Positions 1 to 5,233 of a DNA stretch of 6,504 bases are shown in pieces. Position 1 is the first letter of the stretch. Every line of letters begins with the position of its first letter. Source of the stretch: an uncultured Clostridia bacterium (GTDB lineage: Bacteria; Bacillota_A; Clostridia; Peptostreptococcales; Anaerovoracaceae); the NCBI GenBank assembly GCA_946645735.1, contig CAMPCK010000054.1, positions 1 to 6,504 of the forward strand. Reading direction: 5' to 3'. The position numbers and the translations under genes are program-made. Under the pieces are notes generated by a model. It saw only the letters and a list, made by a program, of their open reading frames with translations. It did no database searches and was not told where the DNA came from.

Positions 1-736
1 AGTCCTTCCAGTACTTGAACCACTCGAGGTCTGTTCCGGGTTCGCAGAAGAACTCCAGCTCCATCTGCTCGAACTCTCTGGTTCTGAAGATGAAGTTACC
101 GGGAGTGATCTCGTTTCTGAAGGATTTTCCTATCTGTGCGATTCCGAAAGGTATTTTCTTTCTTGCTGAACGCTGTACGTTTCTGAAGTTTACAAAGATT
201 CCCTGAGCTGTTTCAGGTCTTAAGTAGATCTCTGCCTTGGAGTCTTCAGTAACGCCCTGGAAGGTCTTGAACATGAGGTTGAACTGACGGATACCGGTGA
301 AATCAGACTTGCCGCAGTCAGGGCAGCAGATATTGTGTTCCTTGATGTATCCTTCAAGTTCTTCGTTTGACCAGCCGTCAACCACCATGTCCTTGATTCC
401 GTTTTCAGCGTTCCAGTCTTCGATGAGCTTGTCAGCTCTGAATCTGGACTTGCATGCTCTGCAGTCGATGAGAGGATCAGAGAAACCTCCCACGTGGCCG
501 GAAGCTACCCATGTCTGGGGGTTCATGAGGATAGCCGCATCGAGTCCTACGTTGTACTTGGACTCCTGTACGAACTTTCTCCACCAGGCCTTTTTCACGT
601 TATTAAGGAATTCAACTCCCAAAGGGCCGTAATCCCATGTGTTGGCCAGTCCTCCATATATCTCGGAACCGGGGAAAATGAATCCTCTGTTCTTGCATAA
701 TGCTACGATTTTTTCCATTGTAACTTCGTTTGCCAT
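1..736 (-). CDS. glyS: Glycyl-tRNA synthetase, single-chain alpha2 type (3' part missing)
   Basis: Class II aminoacyl-tRNA synthetase that charges tRNA-Gly in the cytoplasm. Only 245 N-terminal residues are in the window; the reading frame is open at the left edge, and the family usually has about 460 residues. Visible landmarks are WDYGPLG (34-40) in the motif 1 area, GHVGGFSDP (80-88), cysteine pairs C92/C95 and C138/C141 that look like a zinc site in the inserted domain, RPETAQGIF (173-181), and class II motif 2 with FRNE (206-209) followed by [14 protein letters not shown] (217-230). Motif 3 and the anticodon-binding domain lie outside. The single chain and these motifs match the eukaryote/Thermus-like alpha2 enzyme rather than the GlyQ/GlyS alpha2beta2 form. 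The start is ATG at 736, with AAAGG at 747-751 and AGGAAG at 752-757 upstream. It follows the DUF4342 gene by 29 bases, with no room for a T-box leader, so it probably depends on read-through from upstream. The identification is very secure. Confidence 0.96.
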   Translation of the reverse strand, partial: MANEVTMEKIVALCKNRGFIFPGSEIYGGLANTWDYGPLGVEFLNNVKKAWWRKFVQESKYNVGLDAAILMNPQTWVASGHVGGFSDPLIDCRACKSRFRADKLIEDWNAENGIKDMVVDGWSNEELEGYIKEHNICCPDCGKSDFTGIRQFNLMFKTFQGVTEDSKAEIYLRPETAQGIFVNFRNVQRSARKKIPFGIAQIGKSFRNEITPGNFIFRTREFEQMELEFFCEPGTDLEWFKYWKD

Positions 737-765
737 AATATTGTTACCTTTCTTCCTGCAAAAAA

Positions 766-1467
766 TTATTTGTTGAGTTCGCCGTTAACGTCTTCGTCTT
801 CGATCTCGATCTCGATCTCAAAGTCATCGTCTCCTGCAACCTTGTCCTTAAGGTTGTTGAATGCCTCTGTTCCTGCATCCTTTACCTTCTCGTAGTAGTC
901 GGGAGCCTTGTCCTTAAGGTTGTTGAATGCTTCTGTTCCTGCATCCTTTACCTTTTCGTAATAGTCGGGAGCCTTGTCCTTGAGGTCGTCAACAACGGAG
1001 CCGCCTCTTTCCTTGATCTCGTCAACTACAACGCTGCTCTTTTCCTTTACTGTATCTGCTACGCTTTCAACCTTTTCGGAAATGTCGATAACCTTTCCGT
1101 CATCGGTTGTAAGCTCAACCTTGCACTTGAAGCCAAAGGCTGCGATAGCTGCTGCAACTACGCCCCAGGGAGCAAGAACTGCACCAACGATACCTACGTT
1201 TACGGGGATGTTGACGATGGATTCGTCACCGCGCTTAACGCTGATCTTGGAGATATTTCCCTTGTTTACGAGTTCCTTGACCTTTGCCATGGTGGTCTGA
1301 ACGTACTCACCGGCCTTGCCGCCCTTGTTGGCATCGATGTTTTCTTCAATAGCAATGATGGCATCAACTACAGATCCGTCGCATGCTTCAAGAGCATCCT
1401 TTGCTTCTCTGTATGATACGCCTGTTCTGTCCTTTACAAGTTCGATTTTTTCAAGAGTAATTTCCAT
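766..1467 (-). CDS. DUF4342 protein with UBA-like N-terminus and 11-residue repeat tail
   Basis: Function unknown; 233 residues. Residues 1-45 resemble the UBA-like helical domain of EF-Ts ([17 protein letters not shown], 10-26, then [12 protein letters not shown], 31-42). Residues about 50-125 fit DUF4342: a basic strand ending in SIVNIPVN (83-90), a hydrophobic stretch 91-112 (GIVGAVLAP then [13 protein letters not shown]), and [11 protein letters not shown] (114-124). Residues 129-216 form about eight 11-residue repeats beginning with a hydrophobic residue followed mostly by K-[DE]; 162-183 is repeated exactly at 184-205. The tail is strongly acidic ([14 protein letters not shown], 213-226). 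There is no signal peptide; the hydrophobic stretch is short and broken by P100, so membrane insertion is uncertain. The start is ATG with a perfect AGGAGG at 1474-1479, six bases upstream. It lies 28 bases after recO and 29 before glyS. The UBA-like domain suggests binding to a protein or nascent chain, but this is inference. The family call is from recalled motifs. Confidence 0.88.
   Translation of the reverse strand: MEITLEKIELVKDRTGVSYREAKDALEACDGSVVDAIIAIEENIDANKGGKAGEYVQTTMAKVKELVNKGNISKISVKRGDESIVNIPVNVGIVGAVLAPWGVVAAAIAAFGFKCKVELTTDDGKVIDISEKVESVADTVKEKSSVVVDEIKERGGSVVDDLKDKAPDYYEKVKDAGTEAFNNLKDKAPDYYEKVKDAGTEAFNNLKDKVAGDDDFEIEIEIEDEDVNGELNK
789..819 (-). repeat. Hexanucleotide repeats encoding the acidic tail
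   Basis: Three perfect copies of gatctc (802-819) encode alternating Glu-Ile, and two copies of cgtctt (789-800) encode alternating Asp-Glu. The units are multiples of three, so gain or loss would lengthen or shorten the acidic tail without shifting the frame. Confidence 0.8.
820..1083 (-). repeat. 11-residue (33-base) repeat array in the DUF4342 protein
   Basis: Residues 129-216 divide without gaps into eight 11-residue units starting at I129, V140, I151, L162, V173, L184, V195 and L206. Seven of the eight have lysine at unit position 2 and acidic or small residues around it; the first has serine. Examples are [33 protein letters not shown] and [11 protein letters not shown]. An 11-residue period with one hydrophobic face is known from LEA proteins, apolipoproteins and synucleins, which form helices on membranes or when dried. 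Whether this segment does so is inference; P167 and P189 would kink a continuous helix. Confidence 0.8.
841..972 (-). repeat. 66-base direct tandem duplication, two copies plus a partial third
   Basis: Bases 841-906 and 907-972 are direct tandem copies differing at only three positions (865/931, 889/955, 895/961), all synonymous. They encode an identical 22-residue unit twice, each spanning two 11-residue repeats. The start of a further copy is recognisable from 973 (cttgtccttgaggt) before similarity fades. This is a recent in-frame duplication, or a tract kept alike by gene conversion, inside the DUF4342 gene. Confidence 0.95.
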
Positions 1468-1473
1468 TTTGAT

Positions 1474-1479
1474 CCTCCT
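1474..1479 (-). promoter_or_regulatory. Perfect Shine-Dalgarno site of the DUF4342 gene
   Basis: AGGAGG lies six bases before the ATG. It is the only gene in the window with a full AGGAGG at this near-ideal short spacing, which fits higher expression of this gene than of its neighbours; the expression level is inference. Confidence 0.8.
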
Positions 1480-1495
1480 CTTATTCAGTCTTTCG

Positions 1496-2254
1496 CTATA
1501 TGTTTACAAACTCACTTTTAAGGTTTGATATATCTAAATGATAAGCAAGATAGCCTTTCAATATATCCTTTAATTTTCCTGACACTCTGTCCTCCAGAGC
1601 CAGCTTCTCAAATCTGGAGAAGGGCTCCTTCCTGAAATAATTCAGGATATTAATTATATCAAAGTCCGCCTGATAAATCAACGATTTATCCTGACTGTTG
1701 AGAGCTTCTTCTGCACATTCCCTGCAAAGAATCCCGCCCTCCTCGATGCTGAACCAACCTGCAGGCCTTCCGCCGCGGGGTCTTCCGCAGCAGGCGCAGT
1801 AGTCCAGCTCCGGCATGGTGCCCGTATTATCAAGGGCTTTCACCAGATATGCGAGAACCAGGGTGTCCAGCTTTTTTGACCTCTTCTCTATGGCTTCCAT
1901 GAATCCCGTGAGCTCCATAAAAAGCTTCGGCTGGGGATCCTCCTCCATGAGAAGCCTGTCCGTCAGCTCCAGAACATAGGACGCCGCCATGAACTTATCC
2001 AGGTCATCCCCTATGTCAAAATAGCTCTTGATGACCCTTCCGCTGTTCAGGTTATATACGTCCCGGCCCTTGAAAAGTTCATACTCCCCGTAGGTGAAGG
2101 GCCTGATGGCCAGGGCGGATTTGTTCTTTCCCGTGCCTGTCAGGTTCGTTCCCACAGAGATCTTGCCGAACTTTCTTGAGAATACCACCAGCATGGTCCT
2201 GCCGTTAACCGTTTTGACTTGTCTTAAGATTATGCCTTCAGTATCCGTGATCAT
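1496..2254 (-). CDS. recO: DNA repair protein RecO
   Basis: RecO, 252 residues, works in the RecFOR pathway: it binds single-stranded DNA and SSB, anneals strands and helps load RecA at gaps. The N-terminal OB-fold is recognisable (TDTEGIILRQVKTVNGRTM, 3-21; LVVFSRKFGKISV, 22-34; RPFTYGEYELF, 51-61). A helical domain follows (about 82-145), then a zinc finger with CACC (153-156) and CREC (177-180), giving the usual CxxC...CxxC arrangement. Length is normal for the family. The ATG at 2254 is directly preceded by an in-frame TAA (2255-2257), so no longer start is possible. The only good Shine-Dalgarno-like site, AAGGAG at 2270-2275, is 15 bases away and lies in the last codons of era, whose stop is 6 bases upstream, so translation is probably coupled to era. 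The position after era and before the glycyl-tRNA synthetase gene is conserved in Firmicutes. Confidence 0.95.
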   Translation of the reverse strand: MITDTEGIILRQVKTVNGRTMLVVFSRKFGKISVGTNLTGTGKNKSALAIRPFTYGEYELFKGRDVYNLNSGRVIKSYFDIGDDLDKFMAASYVLELTDRLLMEEDPQPKLFMELTGFMEAIEKRSKKLDTLVLAYLVKALDNTGTMPELDYCACCGRPRGGRPAGWFSIEEGGILCRECAEEALNSQDKSLIYQADFDIINILNYFRKEPFSRFEKLALEDRVSGKLKDILKGYLAYHLDISNLKSEFVNI

Positions 2255-2260
2255 TTAAGG

Positions 2261-3244
2261 TCAGTTTCTCTCCTTATATCCGAAATTCGAAAGAGCAAAA
2301 TCAGAGTCGCGCCAGTTCTCCTTGACCTTGACCCAGAGCTCCAGCATGACCTTCATGCCCAGCAGTCCCTGGATCTCTTCTCTGGCAGCCTTGCCGATGC
2401 CCTTGATTTTTTTGCCCTCTTTTCCGATTATGATGGCCTTGTGGGACTTTCTCTCACAGTAGATTACTGCGCCGATTCTGGCCAGATCGTTTCCGTACTT
2501 GTCCTCTTCGACCTTGAAGCTTTCGATCTCAACGGCTGTTCCGTGGGGAACCTCCTCCTTAAGATATATGAGAAGCTTCTCCCTTATGATCTCGCTTACG
2601 ATGAACCTTTCCGGATGGTCTGTCACCATGCCCTCGGGGAAGTACATGGGTCCTTCAGGCATCATATCCTCAAGTTTTTTAAGGAGGTCCCTGACACCTC
2701 TTCCCTTTAAGGCGCTCAGCCCGATGATATCCTCGAAGATGCCGAGTTCTTCGTACTCTTCGTATATTTCCCTGAATTCATCGGGATCCATTGTGTCGAT
2801 CTTGTTTATGATGAGTATCTTGTGAGTGTTTATATCCTTCAGCTTATCGATGATGAATCTGTCGCCGCCGGCTTCTCCCAGCCTCTCATCCACAAGAAAA
2901 AGCACCACGTCCACTTCCTTGAATGTTCCCATGGCAGAATCCGTCATGAAGGTCCCAAGCTTGGAATGAGGCTTATGGATGCCCGGGGTGTCGATGAAAA
3001 CCATCTGCACGCCCTTGGTGGGTCTTGCGGGCTCCGATGTTTTTCCAAAAAATGCATTGATAACATCGTCCGTGGAGGTGCTTTCAGCTCTCTCATCAAC
3101 TCTTGTATATATTCCTCTTATATTGTTTCTCGTGGTCTGGGGCTTGTCCGTAGTAATGGCAATCTTCTCTCCGAGAATGGCATTGAGTAAGGTTGACTTT
3201 CCTACGTTGGGCCTTCCCACGATTCCTATAAATCCTGATTTCAA
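2261..3244 (-). CDS. era: GTPase Era, with an insertion between G2 and G3
   Basis: Essential Ras-like GTPase that binds the 3' end of 16S rRNA and assists 30S subunit maturation. The GTPase domain shows G1 GRPNVGKS (10-17), G2 around T37/T38 (QTTRNNIRG), G3 DTPG (85-88), G4 NKID (147-150) and G5 SALKG (177-181). The C-terminal KH domain shows VIYCERKSHKAIIIGKEGKK (260-279), with its GxxG loop at 274-277 (GKEG). At 327 residues it is about 26 longer than Bacillus Era (about 300); the excess falls at about 49-77, a polar stretch between GIYT (44-47) and FIDTPG (83-88). The start is TTG at 3244, with AGAGGAG at 3251-3257 six bases before it; no ATG could replace it without cutting into the P-loop strand. 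It begins 12 bases after phoH and ends 6 bases before recO. All catalytic motifs are intact, so it should be functional. Confidence 0.97.
   Translation of the reverse strand: MKSGFIGIVGRPNVGKSTLLNAILGEKIAITTDKPQTTRNNIRGIYTRVDERAESTSTDDVINAFFGKTSEPARPTKGVQMVFIDTPGIHKPHSKLGTFMTDSAMGTFKEVDVVLFLVDERLGEAGGDRFIIDKLKDINTHKILIINKIDTMDPDEFREIYEEYEELGIFEDIIGLSALKGRGVRDLLKKLEDMMPEGPMYFPEGMVTDHPERFIVSEIIREKLLIYLKEEVPHGTAVEIESFKVEEDKYGNDLARIGAVIYCERKSHKAIIIGKEGKKIKGIGKAAREEIQGLLGMKVMLELWVKVKENWRDSDFALSNFGYKERN
3014..3100 (-). other. Inserted segment in the Era GTPase domain (residues about 49-77)
   Basis: This segment encodes a charged, Ser/Thr-rich stretch (VDERAESTSTDD, 49-60; then VINAFFGKTSEPARPTKG, 61-78). 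Ordinary Era proteins have only about eight residues between switch I and the FIDTPG strand; here there are 35 (48-82). It keeps the frame and has no stop or frameshift. The exact borders are approximate because they rest on remembered family sequences, not an alignment. Confidence 0.7.
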
Positions 3245-3250
3245 ACGAAT

Positions 3251-3257
3251 CTCCTCT
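3251..3257 (-). promoter_or_regulatory. Shine-Dalgarno site that fixes the TTG start of era
   Basis: AGAGGAG sits six bases before TTG at 3242-3244. No ATG or GTG lies near it in frame, and the protein must begin here to keep the first beta strand (GFIGIVGRP, residues 4-12). The site begins inside the phoH stop codon. Confidence 0.8.
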
Positions 3258-4291
3258 TATTCCCCGATTTCTTCAGGGTATTTTTTGTAAAAGTCGTCGT
3301 AAGCGTTTACGATCTTTCTTACGAGTTCGTGTCTTACAACGTCTGTGTCCTTAAGGTAGCAGAAGCCTATATCCTTTACAGGCTTGAGCACCCTTTCAGC
3401 TTCAACGAGACCTGATTTCTTTCCTCTGGGAAGGTCTATCTGAGTCACGTCTCCTGTTACCACCACGTGGGAGCCGAAGCCCATTCTGGTTAAGAACATC
3501 TTCATCTGTTCCCTGGTGGCGTTCTGCGCTTCATCCAGGATGATAAAGGCATTGTCAAGAGTCCTTCCTCTCATATATGCGAGAGGAACAACTTCGATGA
3601 CCTCCTTCTCCTTGAGTCTAAGCGCTGCGTCTCTTCCGAGTACGTCATAAAGAGCATCGTAGAGAGGCCTGAGGTAAGGATCCACCTTGTCCTGAAGGTC
3701 TCCCGGAAGGAATCCAAGACGCTCACCTGCTTCTACGGCAGGACGGGCCAGGATTATTTTGTTTACCTGTTTGGCCTTGAGAGCGTTCACCGCCATGGCC
3801 ACCGCAATATATGTCTTACCGGTTCCGGCAGGGCCGATTCCGAAGACGACTTCCTTGTCCCTGATGGCCTTGACGTATTCCTTCTGGCCCAGGGTCTTGG
3901 GCTTAAGCGGCTTTCCTGAATGGGTGAAACAGATGACGTCCTTTCCGACGCTGTTTTCCTGGTAGGATACGCCCTCCTTGGTGAGGTTAACTATGTATCC
4001 GGCGCGCTGCCTGTCGATTGAATCGCCTGAGCGGAGCACGCTCATGTATTCCTCGATGATCTTTTCCGCCAGTTCCAGGGATTCCTCCTGATCCTTTTCC
4101 TTCATGGACGTCATGTCCATTCCCGTAAGGTCACGGTCAGGAAGGTCTGAGTCGCAGATAAGGAGAAGTTCGTCCCCTCTCTGGACCACGTCCACTCCCG
4201 TGGCTTCCTTCACCAGCTTCATGTTAAGATCCATGCTGCCGAATAATTCCTTGGTGTCAATTCCTTCAATGATCTTTATCTTCTTTTCCAA
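3257..4291 (-). CDS. phoH: PhoH family ATPase (PhoH/YbeZ)
   Basis: P-loop ATPase of the PhoH/YbeZ family, 344 residues, close to the usual 320-350. An N-terminal domain (about 1-115) is followed by the PhoH core: LGQKEYV (134-140), Walker A GPAGTGKT (153-160), ARPAVEAGERLGFLPGDLQ (182-200) with DPYLRPLYDAL (204-214), Walker B FIILDEAQN (249-257), and TGDVTQIDLP (279-288). YbeZ binds YbeY in Escherichia coli and is thought to act with it in rRNA processing; having ybeY two genes upstream and era directly downstream supports the same role here. The start is TTG at 4291, nine bases after AGAGGAG (4301-4307). The first ATG, at residue 20, would remove conserved N-terminal sequence and has no comparable site. 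In Bacillus phoH lies upstream of ybeY, so its place between cdd and era is unusual. The molecular function in this lineage is inferred. Confidence 0.95.
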   Translation of the reverse strand: MEKKIKIIEGIDTKELFGSMDLNMKLVKEATGVDVVQRGDELLLICDSDLPDRDLTGMDMTSMKEKDQEESLELAEKIIEEYMSVLRSGDSIDRQRAGYIVNLTKEGVSYQENSVGKDVICFTHSGKPLKPKTLGQKEYVKAIRDKEVVFGIGPAGTGKTYIAVAMAVNALKAKQVNKIILARPAVEAGERLGFLPGDLQDKVDPYLRPLYDALYDVLGRDAALRLKEKEVIEVVPLAYMRGRTLDNAFIILDEAQNATREQMKMFLTRMGFGSHVVVTGDVTQIDLPRGKKSGLVEAERVLKPVKDIGFCYLKDTDVVRHELVRKIVNAYDDFYKKYPEEIGE

Positions 4292-4300
4292 TACGCAGGT

Positions 4301-4307
4301 CTCCTCT
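4301..4307 (-). promoter_or_regulatory. Shine-Dalgarno site that supports the TTG start of phoH
   Basis: AGAGGAG lies nine bases before TTG at 4289-4291, in the 22-base gap after cdd. No ATG or GTG occurs in frame between it and the gene. Confidence 0.7.
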
Positions 4308-4313
4308 CAAAGC

Positions 4314-4715
4314 TCAGATCTGCTCCAGATTTTCATTAAGTCTGAAGCCTTCAGGCAGAATCTCTGCCATAGTATAGCATCTGATATGATCTTCATCTTC
4401 AGCTGTCATTATTCTGAAGTCATCGTCGCAGAATTCTTTCATGAACTGTCTGCAGATTCCGCAGGGCCAGGCTTCTCCGCCTGAGGATGCGATCATGATC
4501 TGCTTGAAATCCCTGTGGCCCTCAGAAATGGCTTTGCACATGGCTGTTCTCTCAGCGCAGATGGTTCCTCCCAAAGAGGAATTCTCCACATTGCATCCCG
4601 TGTAGATGGTGCCGTCCTTGCATTCAAGGGCGGCTCCCACGCAGAACTTGCTGAAGGGAGCATAGCTCATCTTGGTCATGTCTTTTGCTATTCTGTATAA
4701 TTCTTTGTCGGTCAT
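4314..4715 (-). CDS. cdd: Cytidine deaminase
   Basis: Deaminates cytidine and deoxycytidine to uridine and deoxyuridine in pyrimidine salvage. At 133 residues it is the small homotetrameric form, like Bacillus Cdd, rather than the long dimeric E. coli type. The zinc site is complete: C53-A-E55 with E55 as proton shuttle, and P84-C85-G-I-C88-R-Q. The substrate-ribose motif NVEN is at 42-45, and YAPFSKFCVGAAL at 18-30 is typical of the family. The C-terminus (LPEGFRLNENL, 120-130) resembles the usual LPxxF end. The start is ATG at 4715 with AAGGAG at 4727-4732, overlapping the region just after the ybeY stop. In Firmicutes cdd normally lies between dgkA and era; here it lies between ybeY and phoH, and no dgkA is present in the window. 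No odd residues. Confidence 0.97.
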   Translation of the reverse strand: MTDKELYRIAKDMTKMSYAPFSKFCVGAALECKDGTIYTGCNVENSSLGGTICAERTAMCKAISEGHRDFKQIMIASSGGEAWPCGICRQFMKEFCDDDFRIMTAEDEDHIRCYTMAEILPEGFRLNENLEQI

Positions 4716-4732
4716 ATTATTTTGCTCTCCTT

Positions 4733-5218
4733 TTATGGCTGCATCCTGGGTATCCCCAGCCAGTCCATGATTTCTTCTTCGCGTTTTCTCATTACCGCTT
4801 TGTCTTCCGGCTCCTCATGGTCATATCCCAGAAGATGAAGCACCGAGTGGGTGAAGAGATATATGAGCTCTCTCTCAAAGCTGTGACCGTACTCCTCAGC
4901 CTGTTCCATGGCCTTGTCCTTTGATATGACCACGTCTCCCAGCATGAGTTCATCGGGGACGTCATCGGGACATGATATATATTCCTCAAGTTCATCTCTT
5001 TCAAACTGAGGAAAGCTCAGAACGTCCGTGGGCCTGTCGACTCCCCTGTAATCCCTGTTGAGTTCGTGGATCTCTTCAGGCGTCACAAAGGTCACCGACA
5101 GCTGGCAGATATCATCGGGCAGTCCCTCCAGTTCCGCCGCGCGGCTCGATGCCTTTTCCATGGTTTCCAGCAGGCTCTTGTCGAGTGCTGCATTTTCTTC
5201 TTCAAAATATATTCTCAT
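4733..5218 (-). CDS. ybeY: Endoribonuclease / rRNA maturation factor YbeY
   Basis: Single-domain metalloprotein (161 residues, normal length) needed for correct 16S rRNA 3'-end processing and ribosome quality control; UPF0054 family. The zinc site is the HxxxHxxGxDH signature: H124, H128, G131, H134 in HSVLHLLGYDH (124-134). Also visible are NRDYRGVDRPTDVLSFP (54-70), with R58 in the place of the conserved active-site arginine, and LGDVVIS (93-99), both diagnostic. An acidic stretch at about 73-90 precedes LGDVVIS. The start is ATG at 5218 with AAAGAGG at 5224-5230, five bases upstream. It follows the Fe-ADH by 15 bases and precedes cdd by 17. Known physical or functional links of YbeY to PhoH/YbeZ and Era make the local set ybeY, phoH, era a coherent module. 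The nuclease activity is debated in the literature; the ribosome-maturation role is firmer. Confidence 0.97.
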   Translation of the reverse strand: MRIYFEEENAALDKSLLETMEKASSRAAELEGLPDDICQLSVTFVTPEEIHELNRDYRGVDRPTDVLSFPQFERDELEEYISCPDDVPDELMLGDVVISKDKAMEQAEEYGHSFERELIYLFTHSVLHLLGYDHEEPEDKAVMRKREEEIMDWLGIPRMQP

Positions 5219-5233
5219 GGGAACCTCTTTATA

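Noticed and set aside
297..700. Overlapping plus-strand open frames opposite the glycyl-tRNA synthetase gene
   Set aside because: They lie wholly antisense to a clearly conserved gene, their products show no recognisable motif and no good ribosome binding site precedes them.
737..765. T-box leader for the glycyl-tRNA synthetase gene
   Set aside because: Only 29 bases separate it from the previous gene, far too short for a T-box, and no terminator hairpin is seen.
841..972. Possible CRISPR-like array
   Set aside because: The 66-base units are directly adjacent with no spacers, in frame within a protein-coding gene.
1132..1203. Transmembrane helix in the DUF4342 protein (residues 89-112)
   Set aside because: The stretch is hydrophobic but broken by A99-P100-W101 and flanked by beta-like sequence; it may be a hairpin or buried core, so I did not call it a membrane segment.
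2441..3290. Plus-strand open frames opposite era (up to 122 codons)
   Set aside because: They are mirror frames of a conserved GTPase gene with no family features; the minus-strand frame has all G motifs.
3257..4291. Phage-type PhoH or phosphate-starvation gene
   Set aside because: Length, N-terminal domain and neighbours (ybeY, era) match the chromosomal YbeZ-type protein; no phosphate-box or phage genes are nearby.
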